A program made the translations under genes and the position numbers. Positions 24,682 to 34,396 of a stretch of DNA of 64,000 bases are shown here, in pieces. The stretch covers positions 248,001-312,000 of the forward strand of contig DASPKU010000007.1 in assembly GCA_035627955.1 (NCBI GenBank). The letters run 5' to 3'. A model generated the notes under the pieces. That model made no database searches. It was not told the origin of the DNA and was given only the letters and a program-made list of their open reading frames with translations. The DNA is from Phycisphaerales bacterium (GTDB lineage: Bacteria > Planctomycetota > Phycisphaerae > Phycisphaerales > UBA1924). The stretch's first letter is position 1, and the number at the start of each line of letters is the position of its first letter.

Positions 24682-26808
24682 TCAGCAGGGGTTGCCACCG
24701 AGCACGCGGAAGAACGCCTCGATGTCCTGGTCGGTGCCGAAGTCACCGTCCCCGTTGAAGTCGCTGCCCTGGCAGAAGCAGGTCTCGCAGCACGTACCAC
24801 CCAGGCAGGCGAAGAACGCCTCGATGTCCTGGTCGGTGCCGCTGTCACCATCGCCGTTGTAGTCCTGCGGGCCGCACTCGTTGCCGGGGCAACCGCCGCC
24901 GCAGGGGGCGGGGGTCGTCGCGGTGTTGCGCGGCGCGGGCGTGTACACCACGAAGTCCATGCCGTTGTTGTTGGTGTCCCAGCACCCGCCGTTGCGACGG
25001 ATGAGGCCCGTCGTCGCGTTCAGCGTGGGGGCGTGGAAGTCACCCTCGCGGCAGTAGCCGCGCCCTGCCTGCGGGGCCGGGTTGGCGGTGTAGTCCGAGT
25101 ACCCGTAGCCCACCATGTCCAGGATCGACGTGCTGCCGCAGCTGTTGGTCCCCAGCGCCGCCGTGCCGTTGACCAGCGCGATCGTGCCGCGGTCGGCCGA
25201 CATCGTGATGCCGCCCTCGGTGTCCACCGTCACCGGGCCGGTGCCGCCCGCCATCTTCACCAGGTAGTACTGGCCCGGGGCAAGGGTCACTCCGCTGGGC
25301 AGGACGTACATGCGGGTCGCCCCGCTGACGCCCAGGCCGTTGGTGTCGGTCTCGCCGCTGGCGTACTGGATGCTGAGCCCGTCCAGGCTCTGGTCAGAGT
25401 TGCTGCGGTTGAAGATCTCAACGTAGTCGTGCGCGAAGTTGGAGCCCGCGTTGCCGCCGGCGCCATAGATCGCGCTGATCACGAGGGTCGAGTCCGCCGG
25501 CGTGCACGCGCCCACGAACACCGTGGAGTTGCGGTTCACGTTGCGGGCCTGCGCGTCCTGGGCCGTCGCCGCGATGGCGAACGCCCCGGGGGTCGTGCCC
25601 ACGCCGGTGGCGAGGTACGAGAAGGTGTTGTCGCCCGCAGTGACGTCACCGTTGGTGCCGTCGTCGAACAGCTGCTGCGAGGCGCTGCCCCCGATGCTAG
25701 AAAGGTCGGCTGTCGCCGTGATTCCCGTGCTGGTGGGGCCCTGCGCGGGGTTCACCACGAAGGTCACCAGCGTGCTGCCGCCGGTGCACACCGGCTCGGC
25801 CGAGAAGAAGCCGCTCATGCCGCAGAACGCCACGTTCACCGTCGCGTTCGCGATGCCCTGGCGGTTCAGCTGGTCCGTGATCGTCATCGGGATAGAGCGG
25901 GCGCCGGTCTGGCTGCTGAACACGGTCACCGTCGCCGACCACGTGTTGTCATTGGCGGTCACGTCGCCGTTGGTTCCGTCGTTGTACATCAGCTCGCCGG
26001 GGCCGCCGCCAATGCTGGTGGTGTCCATCGTCACGCCCGTGATCGGCGAAGCAGGGTTGGCACCCTGCGTCACCGCCACGCTGACCACCGTCGATGCACC
26101 CGCGCACAGCTCGGGGCTGCTGCTGCCGATGCCGCTCGGGGGCGTGCTGCTCGGGCAGTTGAAGGTGGGGCTCTGCGTGCTGCGCGGCGCCGGCGCCGCG
26201 GCGAAGAAGTCCGCGTTGTTATTGCCCGTGTCCGTGCAGCCCTCGGCCGCGCGGAATAGCGCCGTGCTGTTGGACCCGGCCGGAGCCGCGCCCGTGCCCT
26301 CGAAGCAGGACGCGGTGCCGTAGCCCACCAAGTCGATGATCGCCACGTTCTGGCAGTTGCTGGTCGAGTTCAGGAGGGTCGTGCCGTTCACGAACGCCAC
26401 CTTGCCGTTGGTGCCCGAGAAGTTCGGGTTGGTCGACACGCCGCCGGTGGTGACGGTGCCGTCAACGTCGAAGGCCGGCAGCGCAGCCCCCGGAGGGTTG
26501 GTCGTGGTGTTCGGCGCCGCTCGGACCAGGAAGTACCCGCGCGGGGCGATCGTGCCGGTCAGGTTGATGCGACCGCTGAAGTTCGAGGTGCTGCCGCTGG
26601 ATGCGTACTGGATCGAGGTACCGGTCAGGTCCACCGCCACATCGCCCTTGTTGTACAGCTCGACATAGTCGTGCGTATAGGTCGAGGTGGCGTTCACGCC
26701 ACCGCCGCCGTACACCTGGCTGATCTTGATGTTCGTCACCTGCCCGTTCGCCGCACCCGCGAGGGCCATCAGGCCCATCGCACACACCGCCGCCATCACC
26801 TTCTTCAT
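24682..26808 (-). CDS. Secreted protein with two lamin-tail domains and dockerin tag
   Basis: A 708-residue exported protein. Signal peptide MKKVMAAVCAMGLMALAGAANGQ. Lamin-tail-type domains lie at about residues 24-190 (ISQVYGGGG, YTHDYVELYNKGDV) and 445-610 (VISAIYGAGGN, FAHDYVEIFNRSNS). Between them are two repeats with YNDGTNGDVTANDNTWSATV and FDDGTNGDVTAGDNTFSYL, resembling choice-of-anchor X modules. The tag repeats are DYNGDGDSGTDQDIEAFF and DFNGDGDFGTDQDIEAFF. The ATG at 26808 follows AGGGAC; longer frames lack a signal peptide. No enzyme motif; probably structural or adhesive. Confidence 0.85.
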   Translation of the reverse strand: MKKVMAAVCAMGLMALAGAANGQVTNIKISQVYGGGGVNATSTYTHDYVELYNKGDVAVDLTGTSIQYASSGSTSNFSGRINLTGTIAPRGYFLVRAAPNTTTNPPGAALPAFDVDGTVTTGGVSTNPNFSGTNGKVAFVNGTTLLNSTSNCQNVAIIDLVGYGTASCFEGTGAAPAGSNSTALFRAAEGCTDTGNNNADFFAAAPAPRSTQSPTFNCPSSTPPSGIGSSSPELCAGASTVVSVAVTQGANPASPITGVTMDTTSIGGGPGELMYNDGTNGDVTANDNTWSATVTVFSSQTGARSIPMTITDQLNRQGIANATVNVAFCGMSGFFSAEPVCTGGSTLVTFVVNPAQGPTSTGITATADLSSIGGSASQQLFDDGTNGDVTAGDNTFSYLATGVGTTPGAFAIAATAQDAQARNVNRNSTVFVGACTPADSTLVISAIYGAGGNAGSNFAHDYVEIFNRSNSDQSLDGLSIQYASGETDTNGLGVSGATRMYVLPSGVTLAPGQYYLVKMAGGTGPVTVDTEGGITMSADRGTIALVNGTAALGTNSCGSTSILDMVGYGYSDYTANPAPQAGRGYCREGDFHAPTLNATTGLIRRNGGCWDTNNNGMDFVVYTPAPRNTATTPAPCGGGCPGNECGPQDYNGDGDSGTDQDIEAFFACLGGTCCETCFCQGSDFNGDGDFGTDQDIEAFFRVLGGNPC

Positions 26809-27126
26809 CTGCGTCCCTTTCTGTAAGTCCGTCTCGCTGCCTCGTCTGCTGCTGGCTGCTACATCACCCCAGCGCACCCGCGCTGGCGTGGTCGATATCC
26901 CGCGGCCCTCGTGGCCTGCCCTTTGGAACCTCTCTCGCAGGTCCGGCGCTGCCCCCTCCACGGGGCTGACGCCTGATGAACTCGCTCTCACTATCAGGGT
27001 ACCGACGCCCGCACCCCCGTCAACGCCCCGCGCAGGTTTCGCGCATTCCTGACACGCAGGTACGGCACCTGTACTCCCCTGCCGCCCGTTTTCTGGGGCG
27101 TGCCCCGCCGCCCTCCCTCACCGACC
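26809..27126. other. Gene-free stretch upstream of the lamin-tail gene
   Basis: About 318 bases between the stop of the metzincin gene and the start of the lamin-tail gene, both on the minus strand. No clear terminator, -10 hexamer or open frame was found. Confidence 0.45.
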
Positions 27127-30100
27127 TCAGCACCCACCGCCCAGCACGCGGAAGAAGTACTCGATGTCCTGGTCCGTCCCGATGTCCCCGTCGCCGTTGA
27201 AGTCGCTGCCCCCGCACGTGGGGCAGCACGACCCACCCAGGCAGGCGAAGAACGCCTCGATGTCCCCGTCGGTCCCGAAGTCCCCGTCGCCATTGAAGTC
27301 GGAGCTGACCACCGTCACCCCCGCCTCCCCGCTCACCGCCGTGCCGCACGTGTTGCTCACGACCGCCCGCACCACGTCGCTGCCGACCGGGAAGCTCGGC
27401 GACAGCGACAGCGTGCCCGCCGTCGCGCCGCTCACCGTGTACCGCGGGCTGCCCACGGGGAACTCGCCGTCCGCGAGATTGACCCACCCGCCCTGGCCGT
27501 CGGCGATCTGCCACTGGTACCCCACCGGCGTGCCGGCCGCGCCCACGGTCACCACCGCCGGCCCGTTGCACGCCCGCGCCGCCTGCGGCTGAGCCGTGAC
27601 GCTCGGCGCCACCGGGCTCACCAGCCGCCACAGCTCGCCGCTCATCGTCGTGCTCCCCGCCCCGCCGACGACGCCGCCGAAGAGGTACGTCGTGCCGTTC
27701 GAGGGGTCGTGAGCGATCGCCGCGCCCGAGCGCGGCGTTGGCCCCCCGCCCCCGCCCCCGAGCCGCTGCGACCACGCCGTGCCGTTCCACTCCCACGTGT
27801 CGTTCACGCGGTGCGGCATCGCGCTCGTTCCGTCATCGCCGCCAAAGAGCAGCACCCGCTGGCGTGCCGCGTCCCACACCACCGCGTGCGAGTGGCGCGC
27901 CGTCGGCTGCGCCCCCGCGGGCGTCACACCCGTCCACGCGTGCGTGGTGTTGTTCCAGAGCCAGGTGTCGGTCGCGGTGCCGCTCGCGGTGAGCCCGCCA
28001 ATGAGCACCGCCCGCGCGTTGACCGGGTCGTACACGAACCCCGGCCGGATGCGGGCCGCGGGGGAGGCCGGCGGCTGGGGCGTGAGCCTGTTGGTCCACG
28101 TGGCCCCGTCCCAGTCCCAGCTCTCGCGCTGGTAGCCCGCCGGCGAGATCCGCCCGCCGAACATCAGCACCTGCCCGCGCACACTGTCGAAGGTCATCGC
28201 GTGGTCGTACCGCGCAAAGGGCCGCACGCTCGCCCTGTGGTTCCACGTGCTGCCGTTCCACTCCCATGTCTGGTCGCTGGCGTTCCCGCCCGCGTCGATG
28301 CCGCCGTACAGCACGCACACGCCACGCCCGCTGTCAAAGGTCATCGCCGCGCCGGTGCGCGCCGAAGGACCCCCGGTGCTCGCCAGCGTCCACGCGCCAC
28401 TCACCGGGCTGAACTCCCACGTCTCGCCGCTGACACCCCCCGCGGTCGAGCCCCCCACCATGACCAGCCGCCCGCGCACGGTGTCGAACGCCATCGCCGC
28501 GTCCGTCCGCGCCGAGGGCCCCGAGGCCGCCACCAGCTCCCAAGCCCCCGCGCACGCCGCGGGCGTGAACGCGCACGCCAGCCCCGCGAGCCGCACCTCA
28601 TCCACCGCGGCCTCCACCGTCGAGTCCGCCCCCCCATCCGCGGCCGTGAACCGCACCCTCACCCCCCCACCCTGCGACGAGAGCACGATCGGCAGCTGCG
28701 ACAGCGTGAACTCCCGCTGCACCCACCCCGTGCTATGCGTCGTGAGCGTCTCGAGCGTCGCCCACGTCTGCCCGTTGTCGCCGCTGATCTGGGCGACGAA
28801 ACTGTCGGCCGCGTCCGTCGCCGAGTACCACCGCCAGTAGGTCAGCCTCCCATCGGCGAAGCCCGACAGGTCCACCGCCGGGCTGGTGAGCGTGGTCGCA
28901 CCGCCATCAACGTCCGCCGCGTTCACGCCCCCGCCGACCGCACCCTGCCCCGTGAACCAGCAGCGCGTGCCGGCCGCGCTCACATCGTTCTCCGGCTGCG
29001 CATTGGTGCCGTTGGGATCATTCCGCACCCACGCCCCGCCGCTCAGCCCCGCCCCGTTGCTCACGGCCCAGCCCTGGTCCGTCTCGAAGTCGTCCGTCAG
29101 CCCGCCCGTCAGCGCCCCCACGCCTGCGCTGTAGAACGCCGTGGGCGCCGTCGCCGGCGAAGAACCCGCCAGCCCCGTGCTGCTCACCGCCCTCACATAG
29201 AACTGCGGCGTCTGCCCGCACGCGAACGCCGGCAGAGTCGCTGTCCACGCGCTCCCCGACACGAAGCTCAGCGGCGCACTCGCCCACGCCCCCGACGCCG
29301 ACGCCCGGTACAACAGCTCCGCGCTCGCCACCGTCCCGCTCGTGGTCGTCACCGTCACCGGGAAGCTGACCCCGCTCCCCGCGCTCACCAGCGACGGCGT
29401 GCCGCTGGGCGCCGTCACCGTCACCGCCTCGGTGCCCGCCCCGACTGTCAGCAGGTACATCTGCGTGTCCTCGATGTCGGTGGTCAGCGTCGGCGGGTAG
29501 ACCCGCGCGTAGTACACCCCCGGCGTGTTCAGCGGCAGCGTCAGCGTTTCCACGCCCCCCGCCGGCGCGCCCGCCGCTGTGCCCAGCACCGCAGCCCCGT
29601 CCGGTCCGATCAGCTGAACATTGAGGTTCTGCAGCACGCTGCTGTCGATCACGTTGCCCGAGCAGCAGCTCCCCGACCCGCCGCACGCCTGCTCCGAGCT
29701 GTCGTAGCTCGCCCCCACCGGCGTCAGCGTCACCGTCACCATCCGCGGCGAGTCCACCGCGAACTTGTACCAGTCCTGGTCTCCCCACGCCGACAGGCTC
29801 ACCGTCGACGTATCCGGGATCGCCGGGGCCGGCGGCGTGCCCACGGTGATCGTCGCACCCGACGCCAGCGCCCCGAGGTCCGTCGCGTCCTCCGCGCTGT
29901 TGTTCCGCTCGTGGATGTCCCCGTAGTACGCCTGCGCCAGCCGCACATCGTCATGCCGCGGCCCGTCGTACCCCGTCGACACGAACGGCTCCATCAGCTT
30001 GGTCTGGTTGATCGGGCACACGTGCTGCTGCCCCATTCCATGCCCGTGCTCGTGCGCCACCACGTTCCGCAGCCGCCTCGAGTTGTTCGTCGTCGTGTTG

Positions 30101-30789
30101 AAGAACGTGTCGTTGGTGTCCAGCACCATGTCCCCGCCGTTGGCCGGGAAGTGGTTGAACGCGAGCACGTTGCCGTTGCCGTCGATCGAGTTGCCGCCGA
30201 TCCGCACGTCGCCCCGCACGTTGATCACGCCCACCGAGCCCTGCCCCACCGCGATCCCGTCGTCATTGGCCTCGTGGATGTACGTGATCCCGCACAGCTG
30301 CCCCCACCGCGTGAACACGCTGTGGAAGTGCGCCTGCCACGCCGCGTCTGTCCCGTAGATCTGCCGCATCCGCGCGAACAGGTTGCTCGTCCCGGCCGGG
30401 TCGCTCGCCGACAGCGAGGGCAGGCTCGTCCCATCGGGCACGAAGCTGTAGGTGATGACCGTCGGCGACCCCGCGCCCCCCGCGGGCGAGTACGCCGTGG
30501 CCCCCCACCGGCCACCGGCGTTGAACCCCACCGGCTGGCCCTCCGCCATCGCCCCGTTGAACGCCGCGATCACCTCGTTGTCGGTCCCGGGCGCAAAGCA
30601 CAGGGCCGGGTTCGATCCCGCCCCAGCGTTGGCGCGCAGCTGCGCGATCATCCGCTGGTGCAGCGGGCTCAGCGCCCCCTGCGGTGCAGCCCCATCAAGT
30701 CCGGTGCGCAGGCACCCGAGCCCCGCCGCGCCCAGCACCAGCCCGACCATCACCGCGCGCGACACACAACGCCGGAGTTCCAACGCCAT
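27127..30789 (-). CDS. Secreted metzincin metallopeptidase with kelch repeats and dockerin tag
   Basis: A 1220-residue exported protein. The zinc site HEHGHGMGQQH at residues 246-256 is the extended HExxHxxGxxH of metzincins, with a matrixin-like distance to MEPF (the Met-turn region). A PPC-like beta domain (DQDWYKFAV) and a MAM/jelly-roll-type domain (DDFETDQGWAVSNGAG to DEVRLAG) follow. Five to six kelch-type repeats then appear (AMAFDTVRGRLVMVGGST, AMTFDSVRGQVLMFGGR, AVVWDAARQRVLLFGGDD). The tag is slightly variant: GTDGDIEAFF and GTDQDIEYFF. Start ATG 30789 after AAGGGG. Confidence 0.87.
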   Translation of the reverse strand: MALELRRCVSRAVMVGLVLGAAGLGCLRTGLDGAAPQGALSPLHQRMIAQLRANAGAGSNPALCFAPGTDNEVIAAFNGAMAEGQPVGFNAGGRWGATAYSPAGGAGSPTVITYSFVPDGTSLPSLSASDPAGTSNLFARMRQIYGTDAAWQAHFHSVFTRWGQLCGITYIHEANDDGIAVGQGSVGVINVRGDVRIGGNSIDGNGNVLAFNHFPANGGDMVLDTNDTFFNTTTNNSRRLRNVVAHEHGHGMGQQHVCPINQTKLMEPFVSTGYDGPRHDDVRLAQAYYGDIHERNNSAEDATDLGALASGATITVGTPPAPAIPDTSTVSLSAWGDQDWYKFAVDSPRMVTVTLTPVGASYDSSEQACGGSGSCCSGNVIDSSVLQNLNVQLIGPDGAAVLGTAAGAPAGGVETLTLPLNTPGVYYARVYPPTLTTDIEDTQMYLLTVGAGTEAVTVTAPSGTPSLVSAGSGVSFPVTVTTTSGTVASAELLYRASASGAWASAPLSFVSGSAWTATLPAFACGQTPQFYVRAVSSTGLAGSSPATAPTAFYSAGVGALTGGLTDDFETDQGWAVSNGAGLSGGAWVRNDPNGTNAQPENDVSAAGTRCWFTGQGAVGGGVNAADVDGGATTLTSPAVDLSGFADGRLTYWRWYSATDAADSFVAQISGDNGQTWATLETLTTHSTGWVQREFTLSQLPIVLSSQGGGVRVRFTAADGGADSTVEAAVDEVRLAGLACAFTPAACAGAWELVAASGPSARTDAAMAFDTVRGRLVMVGGSTAGGVSGETWEFSPVSGAWTLASTGGPSARTGAAMTFDSGRGVCVLYGGIDAGGNASDQTWEWNGSTWNHRASVRPFARYDHAMTFDSVRGQVLMFGGRISPAGYQRESWDWDGATWTNRLTPQPPASPAARIRPGFVYDPVNARAVLIGGLTASGTATDTWLWNNTTHAWTGVTPAGAQPTARHSHAVVWDAARQRVLLFGGDDGTSAMPHRVNDTWEWNGTAWSQRLGGGGGGPTPRSGAAIAHDPSNGTTYLFGGVVGGAGSTTMSGELWRLVSPVAPSVTAQPQAARACNGPAVVTVGAAGTPVGYQWQIADGQGGWVNLADGEFPVGSPRYTVSGATAGTLSLSPSFPVGSDVVRAVVSNTCGTAVSGEAGVTVVSSDFNGDGDFGTDGDIEAFFACLGGSCCPTCGGSDFNGDGDIGTDQDIEYFFRVLGGGC

Positions 30790-30830
30790 GAAATACCCCT
30801 TGTAGCGGCCCCGGAACCGGGACCTCTCAG

Positions 30831-30868
30831 AAAGAAAACAGCGGGCGCCGGCTATCGCCCGCGCCCGC
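30831..30868 (-). terminator. Intrinsic terminator of the sugar dehydrogenase gene
   Basis: Stem GCGGGCGC (30841-30848) with GCGCCCGC (30861-30868); on the minus strand TGTTTTCTTT follows. It lies 17 bases after the stop at 30885. Confidence 0.75.
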
Positions 30869-30884
30869 GTGAGTCACTGTGCTC

Positions 30885-32441
30885 TCAGCACGTCCCCCCG
30901 CCCAGCACGCGGAAGTACGCCTCGATGTCCTGGTCGGTCCCGGTGTCCCCGTCGCCGTTGAAGTCCGCCCCGCCCGGCCAGCACGTCGGGCAGCAGTTCC
31001 CGCCCAGGCACGCGAAGAACGCCTCGATGTCCTGGTCCGTGCCGCTGTCCCCGTCGCCGTTGAAGTCCTGCGGCCCGCACCCCAGCACCGTGCAGTTCTG
31101 CGTGGGGCTGCCCGGCACGATCTTGAACACCTCGCCGCCGGTAGCATCGACAATGTACACCTCGCCCCGCGCATCCTCGCCGAAGGACACCACGTTGTTG
31201 ATGGCCGCGCTGCCCGGCGGGTCCAGCTCCGCGGTGCGGTTCACCGGGTTGGCGATCCCCCCGCCCGGCGAGTACGTGAGGCTGATGATGGTCGAGCTCA
31301 GGTAGTCCGTGAACATGTAGTGGCCGCGGAACCACGGGATGTCGCACCCGCGGTACACGTACCCGCCCGTCACCGCCACGCCCGTGATCGTCAGCCCCGG
31401 CTGGTTGAACGGCGGGATCGCCGCGTTGGGCTGGTTGGCGTAATCAAAGATCGGGTACGTCACGCCGCTCGGCACGGTGGGGCACGTCGGGCAGTTGACC
31501 AGCCCCGTGCAGCGGAAGCCCTCGACGCACTTCCACCCGTAGTTGCGCCCCGCGGGGTTGCCGATGGCGACGTTCACTTCCTCGCGGGCATCCTGCCCCA
31601 CGTCCGCGATCCACAGGTCGCCGGTCTGCCGGTCAAACGAGTTCCGCCACGGGTTCCGCAGGCCGTACGCCCAGATCTCCCGCCGCTGCCCCGCGCCCGT
31701 GAACGGATTGCCCGCGGGGATCCGGTAGTTGGTCCCCGCCGCAGTGTCAGCGTCGTCCGCGTTGCCGGGGATGTTGTCCGCCCCGTCCACGTCGATCCGC
31801 AGGATCTTGCCCAGCAGGCTGGTCAGGTCCTGGGCGTTGCCGATGGCCGAGTGCCCGGTGCCCGAGTCGTTGCCGTTGCCGCCATCGCCCAGCGCGATGT
31901 ACAGGTGGCCATCAGGCCCGAAGTCGATCCAGCCCCCGTTGTGGTTCGTCTGCGGGTGCGGGATCGTCATCACCACCTGCAAACTCGCCGGGTCGGCCGT
32001 GGTCGACGTCGCGTACGGCGCGTTGGCCCGGAACCGCTCGATCAGCACCGCGTTGTCCGCCCGCGTGCGGTGGATGTAGAAGTACCCGTTGCTGAGGAAG
32101 TTGGGGTGGAACGCCATCCCCAGCACCCCCTGCTCGCTCACGTTGGCCATGTTCACCGTCGACGCCACCCCCGTGAACGACAGGTACGGCGTCGCCGACG
32201 AGCTCACCGTGTTCGTCGCCAGGTTGATCCACCGGATGCGGGCCGTGTACGGATCGCCCGCCACCGCCGGGTTGAACCGCTGCTCGATCACGAACAGCCG
32301 GTTATTGTCCCCCGCCGGCGAGCCCACCCACACCGGGCGCGTCAGACCGCTGGCGATGGTCTGCGTCGCCAGGGTCTGCCCCTGCGCCGCCCCCGCCGCC
32401 ATCAACACACCCGCCGCCGCGATCAGTCCCAGAGTCTTCAT
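30885..32441 (-). CDS. PQQ-type sugar dehydrogenase with dockerin tag
   Basis: A 518-residue exported six-bladed propeller of the soluble glucose/sorbosone dehydrogenase family. The signal peptide ends AGAAQGQ. Motifs: GLTRPVWVGSPAGDNNRLFV, EQGVLGMAFHPNF, THNGGWIDFGPDGHLYIALG with a following DGG, LGKILRIDVDG, RNPWRNSFDRQTGDLWIADV and GYVYRG. The His in NHNGG fits the catalytic base. The tag closes the protein. It oxidises a sugar or polyol outside the cell; the cofactor is assumed from the family. It is a possible electron donor to the neighbouring cytochrome. Start ATG 32441 after AAGGACC. Confidence 0.88.
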   Translation of the reverse strand: MKTLGLIAAAGVLMAAGAAQGQTLATQTIASGLTRPVWVGSPAGDNNRLFVIEQRFNPAVAGDPYTARIRWINLATNTVSSSATPYLSFTGVASTVNMANVSEQGVLGMAFHPNFLSNGYFYIHRTRADNAVLIERFRANAPYATSTTADPASLQVVMTIPHPQTNHNGGWIDFGPDGHLYIALGDGGNGNDSGTGHSAIGNAQDLTSLLGKILRIDVDGADNIPGNADDADTAAGTNYRIPAGNPFTGAGQRREIWAYGLRNPWRNSFDRQTGDLWIADVGQDAREEVNVAIGNPAGRNYGWKCVEGFRCTGLVNCPTCPTVPSGVTYPIFDYANQPNAAIPPFNQPGLTITGVAVTGGYVYRGCDIPWFRGHYMFTDYLSSTIISLTYSPGGGIANPVNRTAELDPPGSAAINNVVSFGEDARGEVYIVDATGGEVFKIVPGSPTQNCTVLGCGPQDFNGDGDSGTDQDIEAFFACLGGNCCPTCWPGGADFNGDGDTGTDQDIEAYFRVLGGGTC

Positions 32442-32455
32442 GAACGGTCCTTTGA

Positions 32456-32481
32456 GTGCGGGCGCAAAACGCCGCCCGCAC
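32456..32481. other. Hairpin between the dehydrogenase and cytochrome genes
   Basis: A 9-bp perfect stem GTGCGGGCG/CGCCCGCAC with loop CAAAACGC. No T-run follows on either strand, so it may be a weak terminator or an mRNA 5' structure of the dehydrogenase gene. Confidence 0.5.
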
Positions 32482-32542
32482 GAATGTATGTCACCGGTCA
32501 AGCCACCCGTGCAAACCCACGGCCGCACGCGCGACCGGAGCC

Positions 32543-34387
32543 TCAGCACGCCCCGCCGCCCAGAACACGGAAGAACGCCTCAATATCCTGGTCGGTGCCG
32601 GTGTCGCCGTCGCCGTTGTAGTCCGCCGAGGCGCACGTCTCGCAGCAGGTCCCCCCCAGGCAGGCGAAGAACGCCTCGATGTCCTGGTCGGTGCCGCTGT
32701 CCCCGTCCGCGTTGTAGTCCTGCACGCACGAAGCCACGTTCGAAATCACGAAGTCCATCAGGGCCGGCTCGCTCTTGCCGTGCAGCACCCACTGCTCGTA
32801 CGCGATCTGCCCCTTGTCATTCGTCGTGTTTGCGTCCCGCAGGAACTCGATGTACTCCTTCGTCGTCGTCTGGTGGTACACCCTCACCTCGGCCCTCACC
32901 GCCCCCTCCGGCACCGTGTACACCGTGTCGTCCCAGTACTGCCCGTCCGGGTACGTGTAGTTGATCGGCTCCGCCTGCACGCTGGCGAACTCGACGTTGT
33001 TGAACCCCCGCGGCGGGATCCGGTTGTCCAGGAACCGCACGTTGTTCAGCGCGAAGTGGAAGCCCGGCCCCGCCGGACGCCCCGCCGCCGCCGCCACGTC
33101 GGGGCTCATCCCCAGCACCATCTCGTACACCTTGGTGTCGCCGGTGATCAGCTCCGCCGTCATCGGGTTGTAAGCCCCCCGCTCCGCCACCAGGTTCCCG
33201 CCCGCGTCCAGGAACTTCACGTTCACCCACATCCGCCGCCCCTCGGGGTACCCCGTCGGCAGCTTGTGCCCCGTCTGGTTGATCACCGTCACCGTCAGCT
33301 GGTTGCCCGCGGCTCGCAGCTCCACGTCCGACGCCGCCTGCAACATCGCCTCCGCCCGCGCGATCGATGCCTCCACCGCCTCCGCCGTCGTCCCCGTGAT
33401 CGAGTCGTCGTACAGCGTCCGTATCGCCCGCAGCACCCACGTGTTCGCCCCGTTGAACTGGTGCTTGGGAAGGTCGGTCCGCACCGGCGTCTCGAAGATG
33501 GGATCACACCCGGTGCCCGTCCCCTTGGGCATGTGGCAGTCCTGGCACGTAGAGACCAGCGGGTTGTTCCCGCCAAACCGCCCGCCCATGTCGATCGGCC
33601 CCTCCGCGAAGTCGCTCTTGAGCCACTCGCTGTAGGTCCGCTCCACCGGGAACTGCTCGTACTTGTTGCCGCTGTCGTGGGGCGCATCCAGCGAGTTGAG
33701 CGCGTACGTCCCGTCCGGCTGCCTCGTGAACGCTGGATTGCTCACCTCGTGGCAGCTCGCGCACAGCGCCGAATCCCGATGGAATGGGCTCTGCAGCCAC
33801 TGGTGCGGGTTCATCGTCAGGCGGAACGGCCCGCGCCGCCGGTCATTGGGATCAATCACCAGCTGCCCATTGCCGTCATTCACCGGCAGCTGCGCCACCC
33901 CAGCCAGCACGCCAACATCCTCCGGCGGGCTCACGCCGTCCTCGTACACCGGGTCCGTCATGCGGTGGCACACCGAGCACGACACACCCTGGGCCTCGAC
34001 ACCCAGGTCCGGGATGTCCCCGCCTGTCGGGTCGTTGTACCCGTTCAGGTGGGCCGCCGGGTTGTGGCACCGCAGGCAGAAGTTCCCCGCGAACGCCGCG
34101 TCCTGGTTCGCAATCGTCAGGCACGCGTGGAAGATCGGGTCCCGCCCCGCCTGCGCCATCATGCTCGCGGACCACGCGGTGTACGGCTCGTGCTCCGTGT
34201 CATACCCGCCGTGGCAGTTGGCGCACTGCGTCGCCGTGATCAGCGGCTGCACCATCTGCCCCGCCTGCGTGCCCGCCGCGTAGAAGTCGTTCCGCGTGGT
34301 GTTAATCCCCGCGAGCGCGATCGCCACTCCCACGGCCCCGCACGCCAAGACCCCCACCCAGGCGCTCTCCACGAACCTGCGACCCAT
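32543..34387 (-). CDS. Secreted pentaheme cytochrome c with dockerin tag
   Basis: A 614-residue exported multiheme cytochrome. A hydrophobic N-terminal signal or anchor (VGVLACGAVGVAIALAG) is followed by five CxxCH heme sites: CANCH near 55, CLRCH near 104, CSVCH near 137, CASCH near 193 and CQDCH near 265. The second half is a beta domain (LTVTVINQTGHKLPTGYPEG), as in multiheme proteins related to the MtrC/cytochrome c554-like class. The tag has DYNADGDSGTDQDIEAFF and DYNGDGDTGTDQDIEAFF. Start chosen at ATG 34387 with GGAGAG five bases upstream; a GTG at 34393 would add two residues. Confidence 0.88.
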   Translation of the reverse strand: MGRRFVESAWVGVLACGAVGVAIALAGINTTRNDFYAAGTQAGQMVQPLITATQCANCHGGYDTEHEPYTAWSASMMAQAGRDPIFHACLTIANQDAAFAGNFCLRCHNPAAHLNGYNDPTGGDIPDLGVEAQGVSCSVCHRMTDPVYEDGVSPPEDVGVLAGVAQLPVNDGNGQLVIDPNDRRRGPFRLTMNPHQWLQSPFHRDSALCASCHEVSNPAFTRQPDGTYALNSLDAPHDSGNKYEQFPVERTYSEWLKSDFAEGPIDMGGRFGGNNPLVSTCQDCHMPKGTGTGCDPIFETPVRTDLPKHQFNGANTWVLRAIRTLYDDSITGTTAEAVEASIARAEAMLQAASDVELRAAGNQLTVTVINQTGHKLPTGYPEGRRMWVNVKFLDAGGNLVAERGAYNPMTAELITGDTKVYEMVLGMSPDVAAAAGRPAGPGFHFALNNVRFLDNRIPPRGFNNVEFASVQAEPINYTYPDGQYWDDTVYTVPEGAVRAEVRVYHQTTTKEYIEFLRDANTTNDKGQIAYEQWVLHGKSEPALMDFVISNVASCVQDYNADGDSGTDQDIEAFFACLGGTCCETCASADYNGDGDTGTDQDIEAFFRVLGGGAC

Positions 34388-34396
34388 GCCCACTCT

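Noticed and set aside
27100-31305. A 1401-codon plus-strand open frame opposite the metzincin and dehydrogenase genes
   Set aside because: Arg/Pro/His-rich antisense shadow caused by very high GC; the minus-strand proteins have signal peptides, catalytic motifs and tags.
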